Shown piece by piece: positions 8,019-16,795 of a DNA stretch of 64,000 bases. The notes under the pieces are model-generated. The model was not told the DNA's origin. It saw only the letters and a program-made list of their open reading frames with translations, and did not search any database. Location: positions 310,001 through 374,000 of the forward strand of contig NZ_CP033116.1 in the NCBI RefSeq assembly GCF_009497895.1, given 5' to 3'. Every line of letters starts with the position of its first letter. Positions within the stretch are counted from its first letter, which is position 1. The DNA is from Halopseudomonas pelagia. GTDB lineage: Bacteria; Pseudomonadota; Gammaproteobacteria; Pseudomonadales; Pseudomonadaceae. A program made the translations under genes and the position numbers.

Positions 8019-9365
8019 TTGAACAGCTTCGCCATTCGCAATGCCGCACTCTTTACCGTGGACCCGCATAACCGGGTCATCGCCAATGGCACCCTTATCG
8101 TCGAAGACGGGCGCATCAGTGCATTGGGCGAGGCCGGTGAAATAACCATACCGGACGGTTACCCGATTATCGATGCCGAGGGGCACGCTTTGCTGCCCGG
8201 CCTGATTGACTGCCACTCGCACTCCAGCCTGATGCGTGGCGTCACCGAAAATATGCAGCTGATGGACTGGCTGCCGTACTACCAGCTTGAGCACCGCGCA
8301 CTCACCGAAGAATATGCTTACCACTCCGCACGGCTGTGTTACCTGGAAGCACTGAAAAGCGGCACCACCTGCGTCATGGACATGTATCGCTTCATGCATC
8401 GTTGCGCCGACGCCGCCGGCGAGATCGGCCTGCGCGTGAATCTCGCGCCTTATGTGGCCGATGCGCCGGGCAAGGACTTCTTCGCCACCCGTGCCGAGAA
8501 TCGCGCGCTGATTCATAGCCATCACGGCAGCCAGAACGGACGCATTCAGGTCTGGATGGGCCTGGAGCACCTGTTTTACTGCACCGCCGATGCCTACGCC
8601 GAAGCCTTGCAGTGCCAGCGCGATTACGGCGTGGGCATCCATACCCACGCCTGCGAGCAGCGCGAGGAAGACCAGGCCGTCGAACAGCATTTTGGCCGAC
8701 GCTCGATCGCCCAACTGGACCACTACGGCATTCTCGGTGAGCGCACCCTGCTGGCGCATTGCGTCTGGTTGAATGACGATGAAATCAAACGCCTGGCCGA
8801 CGCTGGCACTGCCATTGCCCACTGTCCGATCAGCAACGCCAAACTGGCCAGCGGCGTAGCACGGGTACCGGAGATGCTCGCGGCCGGCCTGACTGTCGGG
8901 CTGGGCACCGATGGCCCGGTGTGCAACAACAGCCTGAGCCTGTTCGAGGAGATGAAATTCTCCTCGTTGATTCAGAAAGCCACCCGCCTGGACGCCACCG
9001 TGCTGCCGGCCGAGCAGATGCTGCGCATGGCAACCATCAACGGCGCCCGCGCATTGGGTCTGGACCGCGACATCGGCTCGCTGGAAGTGGGCAAGCGCGC
9101 CGACCTGTTGTTACTGGATCTGAAGATGCCGAACATGACCCCGGCCGAGATCAATCCCCAGGGCGGCAACGTGTTATGGAACCTGGTGTTCGCTGCCGGT
9201 AGCCAGAATGTCGCCAGTGTCTGGGTCGATGGCCGGCAACTGATCGCCAATGGCCGTGCTACCCAGGTCAGTGAAGCCGAGGTGCTGAGCCAGGCACAGG
9301 CGCAAGGTCTGCAGTTGTTTCAGCAATGCCGCGATATCGCCCACTTACGTACCCGCATGCTCTAG
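8019..9365 (+). CDS. Amidohydrolase, cytosine/MTA/SAH deaminase-like (TRZ/ATZ family)
   Basis: This 448-residue metal-dependent hydrolase should deaminate a nucleobase or nucleoside-like ring. Metal ligands are visible as HSH (66-68), H210 in IHTHACEQ, H247 in LLAHCVW and D298 in GLGTDGP. Within the family E213 is the usual catalytic acid. The start is a TTG preceded by AGAGG with 8-bp spacing; the nearby ATG at 7999 opens only a four-codon frame that stops at 8011. It lies directly upstream of an Fe(II) oxygenase (15-bp gap), so the two probably act on the same compound. Exact substrate is unknown. Confidence 0.82.
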   Translation: MNSFAIRNAALFTVDPHNRVIANGTLIVEDGRISALGEAGEITIPDGYPIIDAEGHALLPGLIDCHSHSSLMRGVTENMQLMDWLPYYQLEHRALTEEYAYHSARLCYLEALKSGTTCVMDMYRFMHRCADAAGEIGLRVNLAPYVADAPGKDFFATRAENRALIHSHHGSQNGRIQVWMGLEHLFYCTADAYAEALQCQRDYGVGIHTHACEQREEDQAVEQHFGRRSIAQLDHYGILGERTLLAHCVWLNDDEIKRLADAGTAIAHCPISNAKLASGVARVPEMLAAGLTVGLGTDGPVCNNSLSLFEEMKFSSLIQKATRLDATVLPAEQMLRMATINGARALGLDRDIGSLEVGKRADLLLLDLKMPNMTPAEINPQGGNVLWNLVFAAGSQNVASVWVDGRQLIANGRATQVSEAEVLSQAQAQGLQLFQQCRDIAHLRTRML

Positions 9366-9380
9366 GCAGAGGAGTTCAGC

Positions 9381-10331
9381 ATGAAGACCCTACCCATCAT
9401 TTCCGTCGCCGGCCTGCGCAGCCAGAATCCCGAGGAGCGTGCCCAGGTGGCACGCCAACTGGGTATTGCCTGCCGCGAAGTGGGCTTTTTCTATGTAATC
9501 GATCACGGCATTGACGCCGAAAGTATCCGGGCGGCGTTTGACAATGCCCAACGCTTTTTCGCGCTGCCATTGGCTGACAAGCAGCCGCTTTCGATTAAGC
9601 TGTCACCGCATAACCGTGGCTACGTCGCCATGGCCGATGAAAAGCTCAACCCCGCTTCCGGCGCCGATATGAAAGAAGCCTTCAATATTGGCACTGATTT
9701 TCCGGCGGACCACCCCGACGTGGTCGCCGGCAAGCCGTTCCGGGGCGTGAATTTCTGGCCTGAGGTGCCTGGCTGGCGTGAAGATATGCTTGGTTATTTT
9801 GACGCCTGCCTGAACCTGGGCCGGCTGATTCACCGCGGGTTCAGCATTGACCTGGGGCTGGCGGAAGACTTCTTCGACCCGCATCTGACAGCGCCCATCG
9901 CAACGCTGCGCATGCTGCGCTATCCGGCCAGCGCCGGCCAATCAGACCGCGAGGATGGCGCCGCCGGGGCACACACTGATTACGGCAATCTGACCCTGCT
10001 GGCGACCGACAAGGTGGCGGGGCTGCAAGTTGCCAACCGCCAGGGAGAATGGATCGAAGCGCCACACGTACCCGGTGCATTTGTCTGCAATATCGGCGAC
10101 TGCCTGATGCGTTGGAGTAACGATACCTATGTCTCGACACCGCACCGCGTGCGTCCGCCGGAACAGGAGCGTTATTCCATTGCGTTCTTTCTCGAAGTGA
10201 ACCCGGATTCGATAGTCGACCCGCGCGATATTCTGCCTGCCGAGCAACCCAAGTACCCACCCATCATCTGTTCGGACTACCTGGCTTACCGGCTTAACGC
10301 CACTTACGAGTACCGAACGCAAAAGCAATAA
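9381..10331 (+). CDS. Fe(II)/2-oxoglutarate oxygenase, isopenicillin N synthase type (copy 1)
   Basis: This 316-residue double-stranded beta-helix oxygenase has the facial triad H198-x-D200 (AHTDYGN) and H255 (STPHRV). R264-Y-S266 is the usual 2-oxoglutarate carboxylate clamp. The N-terminal IPNS-type domain (LPIISVAGL, REVGFFYVIDHGI) is intact. Fungal thymine-7-hydroxylase belongs to this superfamily, so hydroxylation or demethylation of a nucleobase is plausible. That is inference from neighbours, not from active-site residues. It follows a deaminase-like gene with GAGGAG ahead of the ATG. Confidence 0.88.
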   Translation: MKTLPIISVAGLRSQNPEERAQVARQLGIACREVGFFYVIDHGIDAESIRAAFDNAQRFFALPLADKQPLSIKLSPHNRGYVAMADEKLNPASGADMKEAFNIGTDFPADHPDVVAGKPFRGVNFWPEVPGWREDMLGYFDACLNLGRLIHRGFSIDLGLAEDFFDPHLTAPIATLRMLRYPASAGQSDREDGAAGAHTDYGNLTLLATDKVAGLQVANRQGEWIEAPHVPGAFVCNIGDCLMRWSNDTYVSTPHRVRPPEQERYSIAFFLEVNPDSIVDPRDILPAEQPKYPPIICSDYLAYRLNATYEYRTQKQ

Positions 10332-10355
10332 ACGGTTCGACCTTTCACGCATTCA

Positions 10356-10378
10356 ACGGTGCGCTAACCGCGCACCGT
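10356..10378. terminator. Bidirectional terminator-like hairpin
   Basis: ACGGTGCGC-TAACC-GCGCACCGT is a perfect 9-bp stem with a 5-nt loop between the convergent genes ending at 10331 and 10386. The following T-tract is weak. Confidence 0.6.
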
Positions 10379-10385
10379 CGTTGCT

Positions 10386-11753
10386 TCAGCGCCCTTGCAA
10401 CAGCTCCATCGCCAGGCGGTTATGCTCTTCGATAATCAAGGGCACTTCACGGGTCAGCAGTTGACCGTCTTCAATCACCTGCCGGCCGTTGATAAAGCTG
10501 TGCGCTACCCGTGGCGGCGTGCAGAACACCAGTGCCGCCAGCGGATCACTCTGGGCACCGGCCATGCTGATGTCATCGGTACGAAAGGCGATGATGTCGG
10601 CGCAATAGCCCGGTGCAATGCGGCCAATCACATCATCCCGCCCGAGCACCTCGGCACCGCCACGGGTCGCGATGTACAGCGCTTCGCGCGCGGTCATGGC
10701 ACCAGGATTCTGATCTCTTACCCGCGCCGAGAGCATCGCCAGGCGCGCTTCATCCAGCAGGTGATTACTGTCATTCGACGCGCTGCCGTCCACACCCAGT
10801 CCAACCTTGACCCCGGCGTCACGCATCTTGCGGATCGGCGCTATGCCCGAGGCCAGGCGCATATTCGAGCATGGGCAGTGGGCGACCCCGGTACCGGTTC
10901 GCGCGAACAGCGCTATACCCGGTTCATCCAGATGCACGCAGTGGGCATGCCAGACATCCGGGCCGACCCAGCCCACCGACTCGGTGTACTCGGTTGGTGT
11001 CATGCCGTAGCGCTCCTTGCTGAACGCCAGGTCCTTGCTGTTCTCGGCGGTGTGCGTATGCAGACCCACGCCATAAGAGCGCGCCAGGCTCGCCGCTTCG
11101 CGCATCAGATCGGTGGTCACGGTAAAGGGCGAGCAGGGCGCCAGCGCGACGCGGATCATCGCATCCGGGCTGGCGTCATGCAGCTCTTCGATCACCCGCT
11201 GCATCTCGCGCAGGATCGCCTGCTCATCCTGCTCTACCAGTGCGTCCGGCGGCAATCCGCCTTGGCTCTGACCCAGGCTCATCGCTCCGCGGGCTGCATG
11301 AAAGCGCATGCCCATTTCCTGCGCCGCCTGAACACTGTCATCCAGCCGCGTGCCATTGACGTAAAGGTAGGCATGGTCGGCCGCCGTGGTGCAGCCAGAC
11401 AGCATCAGTTCGGCCATGGCAGTGCGCGTGGCGGCGCGCTGCATCGCCGGGGTGATGTTTTGCCAGACCGGAAACAGCGCTGTCAGCCAGTCAAACAGCT
11501 CGGCATCCTGTGCGGCCGGCAGGGCGCGGGTCAGTGACTGGAACATGTGATGATGGGTGTTGATCAGGCCAGGCAACAGAATATGCCCACGCATATCGAT
11601 CACCTGATCAGCCGTGTCGGGCAGTTCCGCGGCCGGGCCCACCGCCTTGATACGATTGCCGCGGATCAGTATGGAGCCTTCGGCAATCTCGCGCTGTTGA
11701 TCATCCATGGTGGCGATCAGGCGGGCATTCTTGAGTAACAGGGTCTTGCTCAT
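10386..11753 (-). CDS. 8-oxoguanine deaminase-type amidohydrolase
   Basis: This 455-residue enzyme is the closest in style to Pseudomonas 8-oxoguanine deaminase (the PA0142 family), which converts 8-oxoguanine to urate. Zinc-binding motifs are NTHHHMFQS (residues 65-73), GLHTHTAENS, WHAHCVHL and GVDGSASND. The start at 11753 follows AAGGAAAT; a longer frame begins at 11786 but lacks support. It is transcribed leftward from the shared 11754-12104 region. Its product, urate, is the same as that of XdhAB, placing it in purine catabolism. Family assignment is firm and substrate is likely. Confidence 0.87.
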   Translation of the reverse strand: MSKTLLLKNARLIATMDDQQREIAEGSILIRGNRIKAVGPAAELPDTADQVIDMRGHILLPGLINTHHHMFQSLTRALPAAQDAELFDWLTALFPVWQNITPAMQRAATRTAMAELMLSGCTTAADHAYLYVNGTRLDDSVQAAQEMGMRFHAARGAMSLGQSQGGLPPDALVEQDEQAILREMQRVIEELHDASPDAMIRVALAPCSPFTVTTDLMREAASLARSYGVGLHTHTAENSKDLAFSKERYGMTPTEYTESVGWVGPDVWHAHCVHLDEPGIALFARTGTGVAHCPCSNMRLASGIAPIRKMRDAGVKVGLGVDGSASNDSNHLLDEARLAMLSARVRDQNPGAMTAREALYIATRGGAEVLGRDDVIGRIAPGYCADIIAFRTDDISMAGAQSDPLAALVFCTPPRVAHSFINGRQVIEDGQLLTREVPLIIEEHNRLAMELLQGR

Positions 11754-11820
11754 TGTGTATTTCCTTGGCCAATTCAACGTATTCAATCACTTTGCAGAAT
11801 TCGTTCTGCGCCACTCCGAA

Positions 11821-11836
11821 TGCAAGACCGGGGCCG
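11821..11836 (-). promoter_or_regulatory. Candidate sigma-54 promoter for the 8-oxoguanine deaminase
   Basis: On the minus strand CGGCCC-N5-TTGCA keeps the GG and GC dinucleotides at exact -24/-12 spacing. The first base and the -21 position deviate from consensus. Confidence 0.4.
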
Positions 11837-11954
11837 CCCTCCGGCCAGCAGAAACAGCCATTATTTGGTGCCGTTGATGGATTAGCGGTCCAGGTCGGTG
11901 CAGATGCGCCTGTGCATGACGCAAAAATGCCCATAAACAGCCTGCTTTCGGGCA

Positions 11955-11970
11955 TGGCACACCCCTTGCT
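11955..11970 (+). promoter_or_regulatory. Sigma-54 promoter for oxygenase 2 and NMT1-type binding protein
   Basis: TGGCAC-ACCCC-TTGCT matches the RpoN consensus at every conserved position. The operator at 11980 begins 10 bp after the -12 GC. Confidence 0.75.
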
Positions 11971-11979
11971 TTTAAATTC

Positions 11980-11995
11980 CTGATTATCTGGTCAG
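11980..11995. promoter_or_regulatory. RutR-like operator at the predicted +1
   Basis: CTGATTATCTGGTCAG is a near-symmetric dyad sharing the TGGTCA half-site of RutR operators. It covers the start expected from the sigma-54 element at 11955. Confidence 0.68.
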
Positions 11996-12104
11996 GTTAT
12001 GAGCCACCCGCTTTTGTAGCACAACCGGGGCTAAACCAGGGACCGTTTTCGCAGCAATATTCGCGAGGGCACATGACCCATCACAGCATCCCGGAGATAC
12101 ACCC

Positions 12105-13046
12105 ATGAGCGAGCAAGCACTATCCATTCCGATTATCGACTTTGGCCCCTTTATCCAGGGCGACCCGACTGCCAGGCAACAGGTCGCTGCGCAGATGCGC
12201 GAAGCCAGCAGCCAGTGGGGGTTTTTCTATCTGGCCAACTGCGGTATGCCGCAAGGCAGTGTCAGTGAGGCTTTTCAGGCATCAAAGGACTTCTTTGCCC
12301 TGCCGGATGAGATCAAACAATCGGTTGCTTGGCAAAACGCCCAGAGCAACAGAGGCTATGTAGGTGTGCGCCGCGAGCGCCTGGACCCGAGCAAGCCGGG
12401 TGATCTGAAAGAGGCCTTCAACGCCGCCCCGGAAGATCGCGACGCCAGCGCGGCGAGGAATCTCTGGCCTGCGGATCAGCCCGAATTCCGCGAGCACGTC
12501 GAGACGTTTCTGACAGATTGCATTACCACGGCAGACCGCATTCTGGAGACCTTTGCCGTTGCGCTTGACCAACCGGACAATTTTTTCGTCAACGCACATG
12601 ATCTGCACCATCACACTCTGCGGCTTCTGCACTACCCACCATTGCCAGAAGGCTTTGTCGCCGAGCAGGGGGAAAGTCGCGCCGGTGCGCATACCGATTA
12701 CGGCAGCATCACCTTGCTGTTCCAGGACGACGCCGGCGGCCTCGAGGTCTGCACCCGGCAGGGTGAATGGGTTCAGGCCACGCCGATTCCGGGCACTGTG
12801 GTGATCAACACCGGTGACCTGATGCACCGCTGGACCAACCACGTGTTCTGTTCAACACCGCATCGGGTCAACGTCCCCAAGGCCGCGATGCACCGCCACC
12901 GCTACTCGATCGCGTTTTTCTGCCACCCGAACAAGAACGCCAATATCGAATGTATCGACAGCTGCACCGACGCCAGCAACCCGGTGCGCTACCCACCGAT
13001 TTCCGCAGGCGAACACCTGCTGCAACGCCTGAATGCCACCTACTGA
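12105..13046 (+). CDS. Fe(II)/2-oxoglutarate oxygenase, isopenicillin N synthase type (copy 2)
   Basis: This 313-residue oxygenase has the metal triad H196-x-D198 (AHTDYGS) and H253 (STPHRV). R266-Y-S268 follows as the co-substrate clamp. The N-terminal domain (IPIIDFGPF, WGFFYLANCG) is complete. It opens an operon with an NMT1/THI5-like binding protein (26-bp gap), so the substrate may be the ligand that protein captures. The operon has its own sigma-54 promoter and RutR-like operator. A role on a pyrimidine-like compound is inferred from context only. Confidence 0.88.
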   Translation: MSEQALSIPIIDFGPFIQGDPTARQQVAAQMREASSQWGFFYLANCGMPQGSVSEAFQASKDFFALPDEIKQSVAWQNAQSNRGYVGVRRERLDPSKPGDLKEAFNAAPEDRDASAARNLWPADQPEFREHVETFLTDCITTADRILETFAVALDQPDNFFVNAHDLHHHTLRLLHYPPLPEGFVAEQGESRAGAHTDYGSITLLFQDDAGGLEVCTRQGEWVQATPIPGTVVINTGDLMHRWTNHVFCSTPHRVNVPKAAMHRHRYSIAFFCHPNKNANIECIDSCTDASNPVRYPPISAGEHLLQRLNATY

Positions 13047-13071
13047 AAACATCAACCCAGGAGTTTCAACC

Positions 13072-14061
13072 ATGCACAACAAGAGCCGACTCGCCCTTGC
13101 CCTGGCACTCGGATTGGGCCTTACCAGCCTGACCGCCAGTGCCGACGAACTGACCCCCGTGACCGTTATCACCACCTGGTACGCCCAGGCTGAACACGGC
13201 GGACTCTATGCCGCCAAGGCCATGGGCATCTACGAAGAACACGGCCTGGACGTAACCATTCGCATGGGCGGCCCGCAGGTCAATAACGTGCAGTTGCTGA
13301 TGGGCGGCAAGAGTGATTTCAGCATGGGTTACGCGCTGCAATCGCTGAATGCGGTCCAGCAGAATATTCCGTTGGTCACCGTTGCCGCGTTCTTCCAGAA
13401 GGATCCACAATCCTTGGTCGCGCATAGCGGCGTCGGCAACGATTCGCTGGAAGATCTGAAGGGCAAGGGCCTGCGTATTCCAACTGCTGGCCGCGTCGCC
13501 TATTGGCCGTGGCTGAAAGCCGAGTACGGCTTTACCGACGATCAACTGCGCCCCTACGACTACAGCTTTGGCCCCTTCATCGCCGACGAACAAGCCGTGC
13601 AACAGGGCTATGTCACCAATGATGGCTACTTCCTCGCCAAGGAAGGTGTTGAAGCCCAAAGCCTGCTGCTGGCCGACTATGGCTGGAATGCCTATTCAGC
13701 TACGCTGGACACCACGCAAAAGCTGATTGACGAGGATCCCGAACTGGTACAAAACATGGTCGCCGCCACGGCCAAGGGTTGGGCCGCCTACTTTGAGGAT
13801 CCGGCACCGGCCAACGCGCTGATCAAGGAGGACAACCCGGAGATGGCAGATGATCTGCTGGCCTACAGCAAGGACAAGATGCAGGAAGAAGGCATGCTGC
13901 TCTCGGGTGACGCCGCCGATGGTCAGTACGGCATCATGACCGCTGAGCGCTGGGAGCAGTTCTTCAAGGACATGGTAAAGGCTGGCACCTTGCCGGAAGA
14001 TCTGGACTGGGAAAAAGCCTTTGATCTGCGCTTTGTTGACGCGCTGTACACAGAGGAATAA
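13072..14061 (+). CDS. NMT1/THI5-like ABC substrate-binding protein (orphan copy)
   Basis: This 329-residue periplasmic binding protein has a signal peptide ending near SASA-DELT. The family block TTWYAQAEHGGLYAAKAMG begins the mature protein, and MGGPQVNNVQLLMGGKSDFS follows. The family includes binding proteins for pyrimidine precursors. It is a close paralogue of the protein at 29368 but has no ATPase or permease beside it, so it probably feeds the ABC pair at 30480-32161. The start at 13072 follows CCAGGAG; an upstream in-frame ATG at 13033 overlaps oxygenase 2 and precedes the signal peptide. Confidence 0.88.
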   Translation: MHNKSRLALALALGLGLTSLTASADELTPVTVITTWYAQAEHGGLYAAKAMGIYEEHGLDVTIRMGGPQVNNVQLLMGGKSDFSMGYALQSLNAVQQNIPLVTVAAFFQKDPQSLVAHSGVGNDSLEDLKGKGLRIPTAGRVAYWPWLKAEYGFTDDQLRPYDYSFGPFIADEQAVQQGYVTNDGYFLAKEGVEAQSLLLADYGWNAYSATLDTTQKLIDEDPELVQNMVAATAKGWAAYFEDPAPANALIKEDNPEMADDLLAYSKDKMQEEGMLLSGDAADGQYGIMTAERWEQFFKDMVKAGTLPEDLDWEKAFDLRFVDALYTEE

Positions 14062-14080
14062 CGGCTGTCAGATGGGCAAC

Positions 14081-14104
14081 CCACCGCGCCGCCAGGCGCG
14101 GTGG
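14081..14104. terminator. Bidirectional terminator
   Basis: CCACCGCGCC-GCCA-GGCGCGGTGG is a perfect 10-bp stem with a 4-nt loop followed by TTGTTGTT, between convergent genes ending at 14061 and 14112. Confidence 0.75.
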
Positions 14105-14111
14105 TTGTTGT

Positions 14112-14876
14112 TCAATCTACCAGGGCATGCCGCGAGGCGAACGCCGCTATCACCTCGGCCAGCACATCGGGCGCTGACGCCTGAGGTACGTGGCCGGTAT
14201 CCAGACTCACCACTTCGGCACCCGGCACCAACGCCTGCATGCGGCGCTGCGCCGCCAGGACCACCGAGCGATCCTGCAAGGCTTCAACATACAAGCGCGG
14301 CAAGCGCCCGAAACGCTCCAGCGTCCACACCGGCACCAGCGTGCGCGTTCCTTCGGGCTGCAAGGAAAAGCGCTCGGCCGCCGCCAGGGCCGGATCATCC
14401 GGCAAATCCTGCAGAAATATCTCGCGTATCGCCTCAACCGGCACCCAGGAGTAGCTGCGGTCAGCGGACCATTGCAGATAAGGCCCTATGCCGGAAGCGG
14501 CCGGTTCAATCTTGACCAGATCAGTGATCAGTTCGGCAAAGCCGCTGCCGGAGGGCAGCATCATGCCGGCAATATAGATCACCCCAGCCAGCCGCTCCGC
14601 CATCAGTTCCGCCGCCTGGGTAACGATGGCGCCACCACCGGAATGCCCGACCAGCATGATTGGCCCGTCGATCCCGGCGCAGCAGTCCGCCACATGCTCA
14701 ACGCAACCCTGAAGCGACACCTTTTCTGGTTCCGTTGGGTGCTGAGGCGAGCCCGGCATATCTGGCGTCAGCACCGCATACCCTTGTGCCTGCAGCAACG
14801 GCGTCAGTTGCGCCCACACCCAGCTGCCTGCCCAGGCCCCGTGGATCAATACCAGCGTCAGTCTGCCTTCAGACAT
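14112..14876 (-). CDS. Alpha/beta hydrolase, salicylate-esterase/hydroxynitrile-lyase-like
   Basis: This 254-residue hydrolase starts with the oxyanion block LVLIHGAWAGSWVW and has the nucleophile elbow VGHSGGG. The conserved late histidine lies in DTGHVPQ. It is not RutD, which lacks the elbow serine. It overlaps the stop of the oxygenase at 14869 by 8 bp, so the pair is co-translated and may form consecutive steps. Possible roles are ester, lactone or amide cleavage of an oxygenated product. Substrate is unknown. Confidence 0.8.
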   Translation of the reverse strand: MSEGRLTLVLIHGAWAGSWVWAQLTPLLQAQGYAVLTPDMPGSPQHPTEPEKVSLQGCVEHVADCCAGIDGPIMLVGHSGGGAIVTQAAELMAERLAGVIYIAGMMLPSGSGFAELITDLVKIEPAASGIGPYLQWSADRSYSWVPVEAIREIFLQDLPDDPALAAAERFSLQPEGTRTLVPVWTLERFGRLPRLYVEALQDRSVVLAAQRRMQALVPGAEVVSLDTGHVPQASAPDVLAEVIAAFASRHALVD

Positions 14877-15834
14877 AGGTCCTCCGGTACATCTCTTTCA
14901 GATGCTCGCCCACTGTGGTCGGCGGATATTTTGCCCATTCGCCAGGGGCCAGACAGACCGGGAGGCAGCGCACCTCATGATTCAGCGCGCCACTGTAGAA
15001 GAACGGCACCGAATAGCGCTCGGTACCCGACGTATTGACCACCCGATGCAGGGTGGAGCGGTAGCGGTCATTGGTCCAGCGCGCGATCATGTCGCCCAGA
15101 TTGACCACGAAGGTGCCGGGAATCGGCGCGGCGTCCAGCCAGCGATCACCTGCCGCGTCCCAGACCTGCAGCCCGGGCTTGTCATCCAGCAGCAGGATGG
15201 TGATGCCGCCAAAATCGGTATGCGCGCCACAGCCCTTTTCACCGGGCAGCGGTTTGGCCGGCTGCGGCGGATAGTGCAGTAGCCGCAGGGTGGCCAGCGG
15301 CTGTTCGCAGAAATCGGCGAAAAAGTCCTCCGACAGATCCAGTGACAGGGCAAGACCCGCCATGATCCGCTCGCTCAGCGCCAGCATGGCCTCGAAGTAG
15401 CTATCCATCACCGGGCGAAAGCCGGGCAACGCGGGTGGCCACTGATTGGGCCCCAGATTGAAGCCGCCGGCCAGCACCCGAGGATCGTCTTCCGGCAACT
15501 CTTCGCCAATATAGAAACCTTCCTTCAGGTCCGGCGGCGCGCCAGGTTCCAGGGTTTGCCCACCCAGCATTTCATAGCCGCGGTTAGCCACCGAGGTGGC
15601 CTTGTCGATCTTCTGCTTTTCCGCCACGGGCTTATCAAAAAACGCCCGCGACTCAGCAAACACCTGGTCGACAAGCGCCTCAGGAATGCCGTGCCCGGCA
15701 ATATAGAAAAACCCGGTGTGCAGACAAGCCTCGCGCAGTTGCCGCCCGGTCTCCAGCTTGTCTGCCTGCACGTCGCCGCGCAGCGCTGACAGATCAATCA
15801 CCGGCAGCGCCGAGGGCGCATCAGTTACCAGCAT
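14869..15834 (-). CDS. Fe(II)/2-oxoglutarate oxygenase, isopenicillin N synthase type (copy 3)
   Basis: This 321-residue oxygenase shows the triad H205-x-D207 (AHTDFGG) and H263 (STLHRV), with R273-Y-S275 as co-substrate clamp. The N-terminal block LPVIDLSAL and GFFYIAGHGI is intact. ATTGGAGGC precedes the ATG at suitable distance. It is followed by an overlapping alpha/beta hydrolase gene and is divergent from a flavodoxin-like gene. The shared 121-bp gap contains a sigma-54 element for the flavodoxin and a weak RutR-like dyad. Substrate unknown; a nucleobase is inferred from surroundings. Confidence 0.88.
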   Translation of the reverse strand: MLVTDAPSALPVIDLSALRGDVQADKLETGRQLREACLHTGFFYIAGHGIPEALVDQVFAESRAFFDKPVAEKQKIDKATSVANRGYEMLGGQTLEPGAPPDLKEGFYIGEELPEDDPRVLAGGFNLGPNQWPPALPGFRPVMDSYFEAMLALSERIMAGLALSLDLSEDFFADFCEQPLATLRLLHYPPQPAKPLPGEKGCGAHTDFGGITILLLDDKPGLQVWDAAGDRWLDAAPIPGTFVVNLGDMIARWTNDRYRSTLHRVVNTSGTERYSVPFFYSGALNHEVRCLPVCLAPGEWAKYPPTTVGEHLKEMYRRTYV

Positions 15835-15857
15835 GATTTCGTGCCTCCAATAAATTC

Positions 15858-15873
15858 ATGTCCGAACGGTCAG
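15858..15873. promoter_or_regulatory. Weak RutR-like operator
   Basis: ATGTCCGAACGGTCAG keeps the GGTCA half-site but only 9 of 14 consensus positions. It lies about 60 bp upstream of the start expected from the sigma-54 element at 15898. Confidence 0.35.
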
Positions 15874-15897
15874 CTATTCACGATGTATGCCAGTTCA

Positions 15898-15913
15898 TGG
15901 CATGCGGGTTGCA
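15898..15913 (+). promoter_or_regulatory. Sigma-54 promoter for the flavodoxin-like gene
   Basis: TGGCAT-GCGGG-TTGCA matches the -24/-12 consensus with one change and correct spacing, 42 bp before the start codon at 15956. Confidence 0.6.
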
Positions 15914-15955
15914 AAACCTTGTCGAACACATTGACCTGATCAATTGGAGCAGCTG

Positions 15956-16609
15956 ATGACCTCACGCATAACAGTGATAGTCGATTCACGCTACGGCAGC
16001 ACGCTGAGCCTGGCAAAAACCATTGCCGAAGGCGCTATGGGTGAAGGCGCCGAAGTACGCCTGTGCCGCGTGGCGTTGAGCGAGCCGGAGTTCAGCGTGG
16101 ACCCGTCACGCGTCGACTTTATAGCTGCCCAGGCAGAATTCCGGGCCCTGCCGCAAGCCAGCATGGAAGATCTGGAATGGGCTACCGGCATCATCTGGGG
16201 CTCGCCAACCCGCTATGGCTTGATGAGCACGCCATTGCGCGCCTTTATCGACGAGATAGCGCCACTCTGGCGCCAGGGCGCGCTGATCAGCAAGGTCGGC
16301 GCCGCTTTCACCTCCACCGGCGGCATGCACTCAGGCAATGAAATGACCCTGATGTCGCTGCTGATGCCGTTCATGCAGCACGGCATGATCCTAGTTGGAG
16401 TGCCGCACAGCGTGCCGGAACTGGTGCACACCCGCAGCGGCGGTTCGCCCTATGGCGCTTCAGTGGTCACCGGCTTTGATGGGCGTCTGGGGGTGGATGC
16501 AGGAGAACTGGCGATAGGTTATGCCCTGGGTGCTCGGGTCGCACGCATAGCTGCCCAGGTAATTCCCGAGCCGGCGTCGGTAGAGTTGGCAGCAGCGCAG
16601 GTTCGCTAG
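15956..16609 (+). CDS. Flavodoxin-fold NAD(P)H:quinone oxidoreductase, WrbA-like
   Basis: This 217-residue flavodoxin-fold protein has the FMN-phosphate loop DSRYGSTLSLAKTIA at its start. GIIWGSPTRYGLMSTPLRAF and STGGMHSGNEMTLMSL are WrbA-family flavin-contact blocks. The ATG at 15956 follows TTGGAGC; an in-frame TTG at 15944 is less likely. It may regenerate a reduced flavin or quinone for neighbouring redox enzymes, but no partner is certain. It ends before an apparently gene-free region with two RutR-like dyads. Confidence 0.83.
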   Translation: MTSRITVIVDSRYGSTLSLAKTIAEGAMGEGAEVRLCRVALSEPEFSVDPSRVDFIAAQAEFRALPQASMEDLEWATGIIWGSPTRYGLMSTPLRAFIDEIAPLWRQGALISKVGAAFTSTGGMHSGNEMTLMSLLMPFMQHGMILVGVPHSVPELVHTRSGGSPYGASVVTGFDGRLGVDAGELAIGYALGARVARIAAQVIPEPASVELAAAQVR

Positions 16610-16708
16610 ACCGATGCTCCCTAGCAAGCCGCCAGTTCGAAATGCTCCGCGTCTGTGCCTTTGCAGTGCACCAGTTGCAAAAACGCTGCAAGGCAGTGCA
16701 TAAATTTA

Positions 16709-16724
16709 CTGACTATTTGTTCAG
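16709..16724. promoter_or_regulatory. RutR-like operator between convergent genes
   Basis: CTGACTATTTGTTCAG is a CTGA..TCAG dyad of the same 16-bp geometry as the other operators. No gene starts close to it. Confidence 0.5.
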
Positions 16725-16795
16725 GAAAAATGTTTGTGCCTTCATTATCCTGTCAAATGGTGCCAAATTTATGCGCATAAGCAGCATCTAAAATG

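Larger units (their letters stand above)
11754..12104. promoter_or_regulatory. Divergent control region, deaminase / oxygenase 2
   Basis: This 351-bp gap has no gene. It holds a candidate leftward sigma-54 element (11821-11836), a GCAGAA-TTCG-TTCTGC hairpin (11794-11809) in the deaminase leader, a rightward sigma-54 element (11955-11970) and a RutR-like operator (11980-11995). TGCA-N10-TGCA at 11897-11914 is a poor NtrC match, one base off the normal spacing. Confidence 0.55.

Noticed and set aside
14112..14876. Possible second RutD
   Set aside because: It has a GHSGGG serine elbow and esterase/hydroxynitrile-lyase-type blocks, unlike RutD, and a true rutD is present at 18021.
15931..15943. 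TTGACCTGATCAA dyad as a further RutR-like operator
   Set aside because: The 13-bp geometry differs from the 16-bp spacing shared by all the other sites.
16751..16765. Minus-strand sigma-54 promoter (TGGCAC box)
   Set aside because: The -12 position reads GACA instead of TTGC and no gene lies downstream in that direction.
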